Positions 7,965-17,230 of a stretch of DNA of 64,000 nucleotides are shown here, piece after piece; within the stretch, counting starts at the first letter, position 1, and each line of letters starts with the position of its first letter. The stretch is from Bradyrhizobium niftali (GTDB taxonomy: Bacteria > Pseudomonadota > Alphaproteobacteria > Rhizobiales > Xanthobacteraceae). The notes beneath the pieces were generated by a model. The model saw only the letters and a program-made list of their open reading frames with translations, ran no database searches and had not been told where the DNA came from. The stretch is from NCBI RefSeq assembly GCF_004571025.1, contig NZ_SPQT01000032.1, forward strand, positions 55,024 to 119,023. Reading direction: 5' to 3'. Position numbers and translations under genes: made by a program.

Positions 7965-9170
7965 ATGCGACTGCTCATCATCGGCGCCGGCTTCGCCGGC
8001 ATGTACGCCGCCCTCTCCTCCGCCCGCCTGCGCGACATCCACGGCGTTTCGCCTGACGATCTCGAAATCGCCCTGATCGCACCGGAGCCGACGCTGGTGA
8101 TCCGCCCGCGGCTCTACGAGCCGAAGCCGGAAACCCTGGCGGCACCGCTGCTCGATGTCCTCAAGGCGATCGACGTCAACTACATCCAGGGTAGCGCCGA
8201 GACGATCGACACCAAGGCGCAGATGGTGCAGGTCGCCACTCCCAAGGGCACGCGAAAGACCCTGTCGTACGACCGCCTGGTGGTCGCCTCCGGCAGCCGG
8301 CTGTTCCGTCCCAACATTCCAGGCCTTGCCGAGCACGGCTTCAGCGTCGACTCGCTCGATGACGCCATCGCGCTCGACAGGCATCTCCACGGTCTCGCCG
8401 ACCGGCCGGCCGTGAACGGACGCGACACGGTCGTCGTCGCCGGCGGCGGCTTCACCGGCATCGAGGCGGCAACCGAGTTGCCCGCGCGCCTGCACGACAT
8501 CTTCGGCAAGGATTCCAGAACGCGCGTGATCATCGTCGAGCGCAACGGCGCGATCGCGCCCGACATGGGCGAAGGCCCTCGCCCGCTCATCGAGGACGCG
8601 CTGCGCAAGCTCGGCGTGGAGACCCGGCTCGGGGCCGGCGTCACCTCGCTCGACAAATCCGGAGTGACGCTGTCGACCGGCGAACACATCGAAACCGAGA
8701 CGGTGGTCTGGGCGGCCGGCATCCGCGCCGCGCCATTGACCGCGCAGATTCCCGCCGAGCGCGACAATTTCGGCCGGCTGCTGGTGGATCGCGATCTGCG
8801 CGTGCCTGCCGTCGCCGGCGTCTTCGCCACCGGAGATGCCGCGCGCGCCGCATGCGACGACGAGGGCAATTACGCGCTGATGTCGTGCCAGCACGCCACG
8901 CGCATGGGCGCCTTCGCCGGCAACAATGCCGCCGCCGAACTGCTGGGCGTTCCGACCAGGCCGTATCACCAGAAGGCTTACGTCACCTGCCTCGATCTTG
9001 GCGAAGCCGGCGCGCTGTTCACGCGCGGCTGGGAGCGCAAGGTCGAGATGGTCGGCGACGTCGCCAAGAAGGCCAAGCAGGAGATCAACACGGTCTGGAT
9101 CTATCCGCCGAAGGCCGAGCGCGCCGCGGCGCTCGCGTCGGCCGATCCAGAACGCGTGACCGACCTCTAG
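7965..9170 (+). CDS. NAD(P)/FAD-dependent oxidoreductase, NDH-2-like
   Basis: 401-aa flavoprotein of the pyridine-nucleotide-disulphide oxidoreductase fold. The FAD-binding Rossmann motif is at the N-terminus (RLLIIGAGFAGMYAAL), a second nucleotide-binding motif lies near residue 155-170 (VVVAGGGFTGIEAATEL), and GVFATGDAA near residue 285 is the FAD-binding end motif. The layout is that of type II NADH dehydrogenases, but no clear C-terminal membrane anchor is visible, so it may be soluble or use another acceptor. An AGGAG site 9 bases before the ATG fixes the start. It is probably co-transcribed with the following MBL hydrolase. Confidence 0.87.
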   Translation: MRLLIIGAGFAGMYAALSSARLRDIHGVSPDDLEIALIAPEPTLVIRPRLYEPKPETLAAPLLDVLKAIDVNYIQGSAETIDTKAQMVQVATPKGTRKTLSYDRLVVASGSRLFRPNIPGLAEHGFSVDSLDDAIALDRHLHGLADRPAVNGRDTVVVAGGGFTGIEAATELPARLHDIFGKDSRTRVIIVERNGAIAPDMGEGPRPLIEDALRKLGVETRLGAGVTSLDKSGVTLSTGEHIETETVVWAAGIRAAPLTAQIPAERDNFGRLLVDRDLRVPAVAGVFATGDAARAACDDEGNYALMSCQHATRMGAFAGNNAAAELLGVPTRPYHQKAYVTCLDLGEAGALFTRGWERKVEMVGDVAKKAKQEINTVWIYPPKAERAAALASADPERVTDL

Positions 9171-9262
9171 ACGCACGAGACGATGACGGCCGCGTTCTCC
9201 TGGCTACGCGGCACGCTCAACCAGGACCAGCCAGGAGCCTTATCAGGAAACAGGAGACCAAC

Positions 9263-10180
9263 ATGAACCTGCACAACACCTCATATCCCGTGTCATCGGG
9301 CCCCGAAGAGCTCGTTCCGTCGCGCTACGCGCTGAAGGTCGGCGACATCGACGTGCTGGTGGTCAGCGACGGCGTGCTGCCGCTGCCAACCACGATGCTG
9401 GCCCACAATGCCGCCCCGGCCGAACGTGAGGCCTGGCTGCACGACATGTTCCTGCCACAGGATGCTTTCGACTGGGCGCTGAACGCGGTCATGGTCCGCA
9501 GCGGCGGCAAGACCATCCTCATCGACGCTGGACTGGGGTCCGACCCGAACTTGAACCTGCCGCGGGCCGGACAGTTGATCAAGCGACTGGAGGCCGCCGG
9601 CATCGATCTGTCGTCCGTGACCGACCTCGTGCTGACCCATCTGCACATGGACCACATTGGCGGGCTGCTCATCGACGGCGTGAAGCAGCGACTGCGCAAG
9701 GATCTGCGCATCCACGTGGCGGCCGCCGAGGTCAAGTTCTGGGAGGCGCCCGATTTCTCGCACACCAACATGCCGCAGGGCTTCCCGGACGCGCTTCGCG
9801 CGACCGCCAAGCGGTTCGTGAGCGAGTACGGCAGCCAGTTGCGGCAGTTCGATGAGACGCACGAGATTGCGCCCGGCGTCATCGCCCGTCGCACCGGCGG
9901 TCATACCCCCGGACACAGCGTGGTCCGCATAGCGTCCGGCGGCGACGCGCTGACCTTCGCCGGCGACGCCGTGTTCGCCGTCGGGTTCGAGCAACCCGAA
10001 TGGTACAACGGCTTCGAGCACGATCCCGAGGAGGCGGCGCGCGTTCGTATCCACCTCCTGCGACAGCTTGCCGAAACCGGCGAGATGCTGGTCGCCACGC
10101 ATTTGCCGTTCCCGTCGGTCGGCCGGGTGGCGGTCGACGGCGATGCCTTCCGCTGGGTGCCGGTGTTCTGGGACTACTGA
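9263..10180 (+). CDS. MBL-fold metallo-hydrolase
   Basis: 305 aa. Start at ATG 9263 preceded by AGGAG. The metallo-beta-lactamase zinc motif THLHMDHIGG (HxHxDH) is near residue 126, with further ligands in RRTGGHTPGHSV and LTFAGDAVF and a final THLPFP. The arrangement is that of the quorum-quenching lactonase/AttM-like and other small-molecule hydrolase branches; the substrate is not predictable. It follows the NDH-like gene by 92 bp in the same direction. Confidence 0.88.
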   Translation: MNLHNTSYPVSSGPEELVPSRYALKVGDIDVLVVSDGVLPLPTTMLAHNAAPAEREAWLHDMFLPQDAFDWALNAVMVRSGGKTILIDAGLGSDPNLNLPRAGQLIKRLEAAGIDLSSVTDLVLTHLHMDHIGGLLIDGVKQRLRKDLRIHVAAAEVKFWEAPDFSHTNMPQGFPDALRATAKRFVSEYGSQLRQFDETHEIAPGVIARRTGGHTPGHSVVRIASGGDALTFAGDAVFAVGFEQPEWYNGFEHDPEEAARVRIHLLRQLAETGEMLVATHLPFPSVGRVAVDGDAFRWVPVFWDY

Positions 10181-10205
10181 TCGCCAATTGAGTTAGGCCG
10201 AACCG

Positions 10206-10240
10206 GGGCGCGTGCTCATGCTGTTGATGAGCACGCGCCC
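10206..10240 (+). terminator. Strong 14-bp hairpin after the MBL gene
   Basis: Perfect 14-bp inverted repeat (10206-10219 / 10227-10240) with a 7-nt loop, 25 bases beyond the MBL stop codon. It lacks a following U-tract, so it may act as an mRNA 3'-end stabiliser or a factor-dependent stop rather than a classical terminator. Confidence 0.5.
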
Positions 10241-10328
10241 TGATTCAATCAGCCCGGTATGGCCTCCGCCCACCGACCCGGATATAGCGAGAAGCTCCAA
10301 TGAACCATGTGCCTGGAGCATCGCAAGG

Positions 10329-10985
10329 ATGACCTGTGCAAGTCCCGAACTCATCATCTTCGATTCGGACGGCGTCCTGGTCGATAGTGAGATCATTGCG
10401 CTGACCGTCCTTGTCCGGACAGCATCCGAGGAAGGCGTAGCGATCAGCGTGGAAGACGCGATACGTTCGTTCCGAGGGTTGAAAATGACGGAATGCGTGC
10501 GCGAAATCGAGCGCCGGTTAGGCCGCAGCGTCCGAGACACTTTCGTCGCCGACGTTCGGCGAGCGACCGCGCTGGCTTTTGATGCCGAACTGAAGCCTGT
10601 CGAAGGAATCCATGCAGCGTTGGCTGAAATCACCGTTCCGGTTTGCGTGGCGTCCAACGGACCTATGTCGAAACTCACGCATGCACTCGGATTGACCAAA
10701 TTGCTGGAGCACTTCGAAGGACGCATCTTCAGTGCGTATGAGGTTGGCTCGTGGAAGCCGGACCCCGGCCTGTTTCTGCACGCCGCGCAAACATTGGGCG
10801 CCCACCCCTCACGTTGCGTCGTTGTCGAGGACTCGCTGTCCGGGATTCACGCAGCAAAGGCCGCAGGAATGAGGGTCCTCGGTTTTACCGCAGGTGATCC
10901 GGAAATCGAGCGAGAGTTAGCAGCTGTCTGCGACGACCTCTTTGATCGCATGAGCCACCTTCCGGCTTTGCTGCGCATGGAATGA
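10329..10985 (+). CDS. HAD-superfamily hydrolase (phosphoglucomutase/phosphatase-like)
   Basis: 218 aa. Start set at ATG 10329, with GGAG about 10 bases upstream and the DxD motif then near the N-terminus as expected. Motif I is FDSDGVLVDSE, motif II VCVASNGP, the Lys motif WKPDPGLF and motif IV VVVEDSLSGIHAA, the full set of beta-phosphoglucomutase-type HAD enzymes with an alpha-helical cap between motifs I and II. It is likely a sugar-phosphate or other small phosphomonoester phosphatase/mutase. Confidence 0.9.
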   Translation: MTCASPELIIFDSDGVLVDSEIIALTVLVRTASEEGVAISVEDAIRSFRGLKMTECVREIERRLGRSVRDTFVADVRRATALAFDAELKPVEGIHAALAEITVPVCVASNGPMSKLTHALGLTKLLEHFEGRIFSAYEVGSWKPDPGLFLHAAQTLGAHPSRCVVVEDSLSGIHAAKAAGMRVLGFTAGDPEIERELAAVCDDLFDRMSHLPALLRME

Positions 10986-11005
10986 TTGCGGCACTCCCAC
11001 ACGAC

Positions 11006-11737
11006 CTACCCGATCGTCTGCAACGCCGGAAACGTCTCGAGCAGCCAGATGCTCACATTCGAGACCGCGCCGGTGAGAAAGCCGATGCCGGTGATCACCA
11101 TCAACACGCCCATGGCGCGCTCGACATTGACGAGTTGGCCCTTCATGCGCGCGAACAGCGCGGAGAACTGCTCGATCATCAGGGCGGCGATCAGGAAGGG
11201 AATGCCGAGGCCCGCGGAATAGACCGCGAGCAGCCCTGCGCCCTTGGTCACCGTGGCTTCGGCTGCGGCGATCGAGAGGATCGCAGCGAGGATCGGGCCG
11301 ATGCAGGGCGTCCAGCCGAAGGCGAAGGCGAGGCCCATGATGTAGGCGCCCCACAGGCCGACCGGCTTCGGGATCGGCATCCGGCCCTCGCGCATCAAGA
11401 GGCCGATGCGCGTCAGGCCGAGGAAATGCAGGCCCATCACGATGATGACGAGGCCGGCGAGGATCGACAGCTCCGCCGACCAGGCCCGGATCAGGCCGCC
11501 GATCAGCGAGGCGCTGGCGCCGAGCGCCACGAACACGGTGGAGAAGCCGAGCACGAACAGAAGCGCCGACATCATGATCGCGCGCTTGGAGGCCGATGCC
11601 GGCTCGTCGCTCTCGACATGCTCGATCGTCGCGCCCGTGAGATAGATCAGGTAGGGCGGGACCAGCGGCAGGACGCAAGGGGAGAGGAAGCTGACGAGGC
11701 CGGCAATCAGGGCCGCCGGGATCGAAACATTTTGCAT
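11006..11737 (-). CDS. ccdA: CcdA-family thiol-disulphide/cytochrome c biogenesis membrane protein
   Basis: 243-residue membrane protein with about six hydrophobic helices and the two redox cysteines of the family in SFLSPCVLPLVPPYL (near residue 21) and FGWTPCIGPIL (near residue 143). CcdA passes electrons from cytoplasmic thioredoxin to periplasmic thiol carriers used in c-type haem attachment. That fits a strain making a tri-haem/di-haem cbb3 oxidase, although the gene is not linked to fixNOQP. It is transcribed alone. Confidence 0.9.
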   Translation of the reverse strand: MQNVSIPAALIAGLVSFLSPCVLPLVPPYLIYLTGATIEHVESDEPASASKRAIMMSALLFVLGFSTVFVALGASASLIGGLIRAWSAELSILAGLVIIVMGLHFLGLTRIGLLMREGRMPIPKPVGLWGAYIMGLAFAFGWTPCIGPILAAILSIAAAEATVTKGAGLLAVYSAGLGIPFLIAALMIEQFSALFARMKGQLVNVERAMGVLMVITGIGFLTGAVSNVSIWLLETFPALQTIG

Positions 11738-11940
11738 GATGCAGTCGGAGCCATCTCAGGCGCCGGCGCGGCGCGCGGGAAATGCGCGCGGCCCGGAGCA
11801 CCGGCTCTGGTGTAGCCGATGCCGGAAAATGCGCAACAGAGGCGCACAAAACCCAGGCTCCTCCCGATGCCGTCCGCAATCACAGATGCGGCATCGGGAC
11901 GCGCACAAATCTCGCCAAAAAGCGAGACTCGGCGGCGCGG

Positions 11941-12207
11941 CTACTTCACCACGCGGAGCAGCGGACGCCGGGGCTGGTCCTGCGTCTGCTTGGAGGGGGG
12001 GTGCGGTTCGCTTGCAGCGCTCCGCAGCATTTCGTCGCACAATGCCTTGAGATCGGCACTGTCAATTCCTTTGAGTTTCATCCGCACGTCCAGGATGACG
12101 ATGGACAGCAGCTCGGCCGACTCACGGCTGTTGCACTCGTTGAGCACCCTGCGGCACTCCTCGAGCGTTTCAAGCACCGACTGCAACTGTTCGTCTGAAT
12201 GCGACAC
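11941..12207 (-). CDS. Small conserved-looking hypothetical protein (88 aa)
   Basis: The open frame reaches 12288, but the part after a GTG at 12207 (SHSDEQLQSVLETLEECRRV...) is compositionally convincing, and GGAAAG lies about 8 bases before that GTG. The product is an acidic helical protein with LETLEECRRVLNECNSRESA and MKLKGIDSADLKALCDEMLR, ending in a Pro/Arg-rich tail. It has no signal peptide and no recognised family. Confidence 0.55.
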   Translation of the reverse strand: MSHSDEQLQSVLETLEECRRVLNECNSRESAELLSIVILDVRMKLKGIDSADLKALCDEMLRSAASEPHPPSKQTQDQPRRPLLRVVK

Positions 12208-12689
12208 CGGCGTTCTTTCCGTTAATTCGGCCTGTGAGACGTGTTTGTGACGACCCCCTTGGCCCCCATGGAGAACCAAGGATAACACGAGGCCGTTGCG
12301 CCTCTGAACATGATTTCAGTGTGTTTCTGCGTTGAAATTGCGGTTCCGGCCAACATTGCCCCGCTACGCCATTGGTCATTGTCGAAATAACGAAGGGTAG
12401 AACGCACGATGCGCTGTGATTGATCCGTCCCGGAGGGCGACAACGCCGCTCTCGCAAGGAGATCCATTGCGGACAGCGCCGACAATCCCGCAGCCATTTC
12501 GCGGCTCGCAACGGAACTCACGCGACACCCCTCACTCGGGCGAAAGCTTGCCCGATTCCCAGCTCTTGGCCGCACTCGGATACCACCCACGGGTAGTAAG
12601 GATGACGTTCAAAACTCGTCACCCCCGCAACCCGCCGTGGTTGTGGTTTGCGCCAGATTCTGCCACTTTAACGACCTGAAGGGAATTGT
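12208..12689. other. Intergenic region upstream of the LysR gene
   Basis: About 480 bases between divergently read genes. Frames here are short and shadow-like. It should hold the promoters of both flanking genes. A LysR T-N11-A type operator was not picked out with confidence. Confidence 0.4.
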
Positions 12690-13736
12690 ATGCACTCCTT
12701 GGCGGAAAGGGGCGTTCCATTGGAAGAACGCCCAAAGACAAATCTCAGCGGCCTCTCGGATTGGGATGCCGCCCGCATTTTCCTTGAAGTCGTCCGGTGT
12801 GGAAGTTTCCGCTCGGCGGCAGAACGCCTGTCGCTGTCGATCAACGCCGTCCGCCGACGGATCGACGATTTCGAGCGCCAGACCGGCACCACCCTTTTCA
12901 CCCGCGACGTCCACGGCACCCACCTGACTGACGAGGGCACGGTGGTGGTCGCCGCCGTCGAGCGAATGGAGACGGCTGCGTTCGACGTGCTGCGCACCAG
13001 CGATTCGACGGCTAACGTCCTGTCCGGCGAGGTCCGCGTCGCCGTGACCGAGGGCCTCGGAACGTTCTGGCTCGCCCCGCGCCTGGTCGAATTCCAGCAA
13101 GCCTATCCGAAGATTCTGGTCGACCTGCATTGCGCGATGCGTTCCGCAGACGTCTCCCGCCACGAGGCTGACGTCGCGATTCACCTGTCGCGTCCCTCCG
13201 CGCTCGACGTCAAGCTGGTGCGGCTCGGCCGCATGCATCTGATGTTCTGGGCCTCCGAGAAATACATCGAAAAACATGGCGCGCCGCGCTCGGCAATGGA
13301 ATTGATCAAGCACCGCCTGGTGCTGCAATTCGCCGACCAGCTCGCCGCCAAGGAAACTTTCGAGAGCTTCTTCCCGGGCGTTTCGGAACGTGACCTTCTG
13401 GTCATGAAGACCAACGTCTCAAGCGCCAACTACTGGGCTGTCGCGAATGGCGCCGGAATCGGCGTATTCCCAAGCTACGCCGTCGCGCTTGGCGGGAAGT
13501 TGATTCCACTGGAGGTCGAGCTGAACAGACCGCTGGATATCTGGTTGTCCTACCATCCCGGTAGCGGCCGGATTCCGCGCGTGCGGCACATGATTGACTG
13601 GCTGATCGAAGCCTTCAATCCGGCTCGCTTCCCGTGGTTTAAGGAAGAGTTCGTGCACCCGCATGAATTCAAGGACTCGTATATGGGCGAACCCCTGACC
13701 CAGCTCTTCGGGGGATTTTCAACCGAAGAACGGTGA
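12690..13736 (+). CDS. LysR-family transcriptional regulator
   Basis: 348 aa, somewhat longer than usual because about 22 residues precede the winged helix-turn-helix (DWDAARIFLEVVRCGSFRSA, then AERLSLSINAVRRRIDDFE). The effector domain begins near residue 105 (GEVRVAVTEGLGTFWLAPRL) and contains ANGAGIGVFPSYA, a usual LysR signature. The last 60 residues extend beyond the typical end. Its stop codon region overlaps the possible GTG start of the next gene, so the pair is probably one transcript. Confidence 0.9.
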   Translation: MHSLAERGVPLEERPKTNLSGLSDWDAARIFLEVVRCGSFRSAAERLSLSINAVRRRIDDFERQTGTTLFTRDVHGTHLTDEGTVVVAAVERMETAAFDVLRTSDSTANVLSGEVRVAVTEGLGTFWLAPRLVEFQQAYPKILVDLHCAMRSADVSRHEADVAIHLSRPSALDVKLVRLGRMHLMFWASEKYIEKHGAPRSAMELIKHRLVLQFADQLAAKETFESFFPGVSERDLLVMKTNVSSANYWAVANGAGIGVFPSYAVALGGKLIPLEVELNRPLDIWLSYHPGSGRIPRVRHMIDWLIEAFNPARFPWFKEEFVHPHEFKDSYMGEPLTQLFGGFSTEER

Positions 13737-13744
13737 GAACGAAC

Positions 13745-14137
13745 ATGAAAACAGCGGCGAAAAGAATGAAGCAGCGCAGTGCCGGCAAGCCGGACATCGA
13801 GCTTGGCAAGCGGATCCGTCTGCGCCGCGTCGAGATGAAGATCTCGCAGGCCGAGCTGGGCGAGAAGCTCGGCGTCAGCTTCCAGCAGGTTCAGAAGTAC
13901 GAGAAGGGCGTCAATCGCGTCGGCGCGGCTCGGCTTCAGCAGATCGCTTCCGCCCTCGACGTGCCCGTGACCTTCTTCTACGACGGCGACAACAAGGCGC
14001 GCGAAGTCGAGAGCCTGCTGTTCCTCGATTCGGCCTTCAGCCTCCGCCTGCTGCGCGCCTACAGCAAGATCAAGGACCAGACGGTGCAGCGTCAGCTCGT
14101 TTCGCTGATGGAATCGATCGCGGCCAACGAAGCCTGA
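13745..14137 (+). CDS. XRE-family helix-turn-helix regulator
   Basis: 130 aa from ATG 13745; a GTG at 13733 overlapping the LysR stop would add four residues. The Cro/C1-type DNA-binding domain spans about residues 18-75 (GKRIRLRRVEMKISQAELGE, then KLGVSFQQVQKYEKGVNRV), followed by a short helical C-terminal region without a peptidase motif. The length and layout match short SinR-like alphaproteobacterial regulators. It is transcribed directly after the LysR gene, and two hairpins follow it. Confidence 0.9.
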   Translation: MKTAAKRMKQRSAGKPDIELGKRIRLRRVEMKISQAELGEKLGVSFQQVQKYEKGVNRVGAARLQQIASALDVPVTFFYDGDNKAREVESLLFLDSAFSLRLLRAYSKIKDQTVQRQLVSLMESIAANEA

Positions 14138-14541
14138 TCTATCGACGGTCTGGCCTTTACGGCCGACGTTCAATCCACCGCGTCACGGGGCGCGGCCGGA
14201 TTGAACGAGGCCTGCCGGATCGGATCTCCTTGATCAGACTTGGCCTGCGCGCCGTGCGCGCGGCCTCCGTTTCTCGGGGCGGCCTGACCGCCCCTTTTTC
14301 TTAGGCTCTTTCCCTGCCCCCACCCGCGGTTTTTGCGAACCCATCCCCACCCTGCCGCGACCCAATCGGGAGGCTCCGCATTGGACGCGCGGGGTTTTCG
14401 ACTGCCGTGCTTAATGGGACCTCAACATTGAGGCCCTAGCTTCCCGCCGATTTTGCCAATCGGCGCCCGCGGCACGGCGACCTGGAAATTGCCAATGCTA
14501 GCGCCCGTCCGGGCCTCGTCCTCAGGGGAAGAACAAGACAG
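14138..14541. other. Intergenic region with two hairpins
   Basis: 404 bases without a gene. It contains a long inverted repeat at 14167-14207 (outer 10 bp CGTTCAATCC/GGATTGAACG plus an inner CGCG pair) and a canonical terminator at 14276-14302. The rest should include the promoter of the L,D-transpeptidase gene. Confidence 0.5.
14276..14302 (+). terminator. Rho-independent terminator
   Basis: Seven-bp GC stem GGGGCGG/CCGCCCC with a 5-nt loop (CCTGA), directly followed by TTTTTCTT. It ends the LysR-XRE transcription unit. Confidence 0.8.
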
Positions 14542-15891
14542 ATGTCGACGCGCCATGCCGTGATCATTGCCATGGGCCTCTTCGCCAGCGCTTCCGCGCT
14601 CGCGCAGACCGAGACCACGGGCCAGGCCGGCCCCAAGCCGGCAACATCGGGCGGCACCGTGCCGGCCGCCGCCAATCCGGCCCATGCGGCCGCGCCGAAA
14701 ACCGCCGCGTCGACGTCGGCCTCAACGCCGGAAAGCCGCTCGGCCGCGGCGCTCGCGATGACGCACGAGCCGACCTATGACGAGGGCTCCGCCCAGCGCA
14801 TCAAGGACGCGGCGCTCAGCTATTCCGATCTCGCGGTGCGCGGCGGCTGGCCGACGATCCCCGCGGACGCCAAATTCGCGCTCGGCGTCCAGGGGGCCAG
14901 CGACGAGCTGCTGCGCCAGCGGCTGATCATCTCCGGCGATCTTTCCGCCGACAAGGCGAGCGGCGCCTTCGACCAGGATCTCGCGGACGCGGTGAAGCGT
15001 TTCCAGGCCCGCCACGGGCTGGCGCCGACCGGCATGATGACGCCGCGCACGCTCGCGGCGATGAACGTCTCCGTGCAGAAGCGTATCCGGCAGCTGGAGG
15101 CTTCGCTCCAGCGGCTCGAGAACATGAATTTCGGCTTCGGCCAGCGCTATGTCGTGGTCAACATCCCCGCGGCCTTCGCCGAAGCTGTCGAGAACGACGT
15201 CGTGGTGCGGCGCTATCGCGTCATCGTGGGCAAGACCGAAAGACCCTCGCCGACACTGACGGCCCAGATCACCAGCGTCGTCCTCAATCCGACCTGGACG
15301 GTGCCGTCCTCGATCGCCAAGACCGAAATCTCCGCGCATATGCGCAAGGACCCGACCTACCTGTCGCGCATGCACATGGAGGTGCTCGACGCCCACGACG
15401 ATCCGATCGATCCGCATTCGGTCGACTGGTCGGGCACGCACACGCCGAACTTCACCGTGCGCCAGCACAACGGCACCTTCAACGCGCTCGGCGCGGTGAA
15501 GATCGACATGCCGAACGCCTATTCGGTCTACATGCACGACACCAACCAGCGCAATCTGTTCAGCGACGACTACCGTTTCGATTCCCACGGCTGCTCGCGT
15601 GTCGACAATGTGCGCGATCTCGCCGCCTGGCTGCTCAAGGACCAGCCGAAGTGGAGCCGCGCCGCGATCGACGCGGAGATCGCCAGCGGTCAGCACCTCG
15701 ACGTCGCCATGGCCAGGAAGGTGCCGGTGGCCTGGATCTATCTCACGGGGTGGATGACCAAGGACCAGACCGTCCAGTTCCGCAGCGACGTCTATAACCA
15801 GGACGAGCAGTTGCTGGAGGCGACCGCCGAAGAGGCGGCGTTCTTCAGCAATGCCGGCAGCCATCCGCTGACCGCGCACATGACGCGCTAG
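14542..15891 (+). CDS. L,D-transpeptidase (YkuD) with peptidoglycan-binding domain
   Basis: 449-aa exported cell-wall enzyme. Signal peptide MSTRHAVIIAMGLFASASALA, then an Ala/Pro/Thr-rich linker to about residue 75, a PG_binding_1-type repeat at about 125-175 (DLADAVKRFQARHGLAPTGM) and a YkuD domain from about 203 on. The catalytic motif is complete: His332 in YMHDTNQ and SHGCSRV with the nucleophile Cys351. These enzymes make 3-3 crosslinks or attach proteins to meso-DAP; the architecture is that of the large YcbB-like group. Start supported by a purine-rich site (GGGGAAG) 12-18 bases upstream. Confidence 0.92.
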   Translation: MSTRHAVIIAMGLFASASALAQTETTGQAGPKPATSGGTVPAAANPAHAAAPKTAASTSASTPESRSAAALAMTHEPTYDEGSAQRIKDAALSYSDLAVRGGWPTIPADAKFALGVQGASDELLRQRLIISGDLSADKASGAFDQDLADAVKRFQARHGLAPTGMMTPRTLAAMNVSVQKRIRQLEASLQRLENMNFGFGQRYVVVNIPAAFAEAVENDVVVRRYRVIVGKTERPSPTLTAQITSVVLNPTWTVPSSIAKTEISAHMRKDPTYLSRMHMEVLDAHDDPIDPHSVDWSGTHTPNFTVRQHNGTFNALGAVKIDMPNAYSVYMHDTNQRNLFSDDYRFDSHGCSRVDNVRDLAAWLLKDQPKWSRAAIDAEIASGQHLDVAMARKVPVAWIYLTGWMTKDQTVQFRSDVYNQDEQLLEATAEEAAFFSNAGSHPLTAHMTR

Positions 15892-16016
15892 GACTGGCGC
15901 AGTAGCCGCCATGCAATCGCGGCACAGGCGGATGCGGAGCCCCTCGCCTCGCCGCGGTTGACCCGGACCTCGGCCCGGCAGCACATTGCGCCTCGCAAAT
16001 CACAAGCGAGCGCGCG

Positions 16017-16832
16017 ATGCCCGACATTTCCGATGAAGCTCCTTTCGCCGACGGCAAGATCCTCAAGCACGCCGCTGACGGCGTCGGCGTGATCACCTTC
16101 AACAATCCCGACAAGCGCAATGCGATGTCGCTGGAGATGTGGGAGGGATTTGGCGAGGCACTGACGGCCTTGCGCGACGACGACGCGGTGCGCGTCGTGA
16201 TCCTGCGCGGCGCCGGCGGCAAGGCGTTCGTATCCGGCGCCGACATCAGCCAGTTCGAGAAGACCCGGCACAACGCGGCGGCATCCGAGGAATATGCCAA
16301 GCGCAGCGCCGCCCAGCGCGCGCTGCTCGCCGACTATCCCAAGCCGACGATCGCCTGCATCCAGGGTTTCTGTCTCGGCGGCGGCATGCAGGTCGCGATG
16401 CTCGCCGACATCCGCATCGCCGCGCATGGCAGCCAGTTCGGCATTCCCGCAGCAAGGCTCGGCATCGCCTATGGCTACGACGGATTGCGTCACCTGGTGT
16501 CGCTGGTCGGCCCGTCCTGGGCGCGGCTGCTGATGTACACGGGCATGCGCATCGATTCCGCGGAAGCGCTGCGCATTGGCCTCGTCGAGCGCGTGATCCC
16601 GGATGATCAACTCTGGGGCGAGACCATGGCGATCGCCAAGACGATCTCGCAGAACGCCCCGCTCGCGATCAAGGCCGCCAAGATCACCATCGCGCAGGTG
16701 CTGAAGGACGAAAGCGGACGCGACATGGACGCGATCAAGGCGATCGGCCTTGCCTGCATGGACTCTGCGGATTTTCGCGAGGGCCGGCAGGCCTTCATGG
16801 AGAAGCGCAAGCCGCAGTTCCAGGGGCGGTGA
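16017..16832 (+). CDS. Crotonase-family (enoyl-CoA hydratase/isomerase) protein
   Basis: 271 aa. The crotonase fold is clear: oxyanion-hole segments GKAFVSGADISQF (about 68-80) and IQGFCLGGGMQVAMLADIRI (about 115-134). However, the two glutamates that catalyse hydration in classical enoyl-CoA hydratases are replaced: the position after GGG-x is Gln125, and the one in FGIPAARLG is Ala145. Hydratase activity is therefore doubtful; a CoA-thioester isomerase, hydrolase or decarboxylase role is possible. It is transcribed alone. Confidence 0.88.
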   Translation: MPDISDEAPFADGKILKHAADGVGVITFNNPDKRNAMSLEMWEGFGEALTALRDDDAVRVVILRGAGGKAFVSGADISQFEKTRHNAAASEEYAKRSAAQRALLADYPKPTIACIQGFCLGGGMQVAMLADIRIAAHGSQFGIPAARLGIAYGYDGLRHLVSLVGPSWARLLMYTGMRIDSAEALRIGLVERVIPDDQLWGETMAIAKTISQNAPLAIKAAKITIAQVLKDESGRDMDAIKAIGLACMDSADFREGRQAFMEKRKPQFQGR

Positions 16833-16937
16833 AGGTGAACCGGCATTCAGGAAGATTAAATTCCTCTGTCTCCTGCACCGCGATAGCAACCAACTGATCC
16901 GTCGCAAGTTCTTCCGCCACCAACGAGGGAGATTGCG

Positions 16938-17222
16938 ATGAAACTCAAGTTTGCTGTTTTTGGCCTGGCTGCCCTGGGCAGCGCCGCGCTCGCGTCAGGG
17001 CCAGCGCTCGCGGCGATGCCGAACGGCATTCCGCAGGCCGATCGCGTCGCAAGCGGCCCGGCCGCTGACGTCGATCAGGTGCGCATGGTCTGTAATCAGT
17101 GGGGCCGCTGCTGGTGGCGCCCGAACTATTATGGCGCCTACGGCTATTACGGTGGCCCGCGCCGGTACTATGGCGGCCCGCGCCCATGGGGCTGGGGTCA
17201 CCGCCACTGGCACCGCTGGTGA
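16938..17222 (+). CDS. Small secreted Gly/Tyr/His/Trp-rich protein
   Basis: 94 aa with signal peptide MKLKFAVFGLAALGSAALAS ending near ALA. The mature C-terminus is a low-complexity run with repeated YYGGPRRYYGGPRPWGWGHR units and many aromatic and His residues. Such short proteins are frequent in Bradyrhizobium periplasm/outer-envelope sets and have no assigned function. A GAGGGAG site precedes the ATG and a terminator follows directly. Confidence 0.75.
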   Translation: MKLKFAVFGLAALGSAALASGPALAAMPNGIPQADRVASGPAADVDQVRMVCNQWGRCWWRPNYYGAYGYYGGPRRYYGGPRPWGWGHRHWHRW

Positions 17223-17230
17223 ACGACGAA

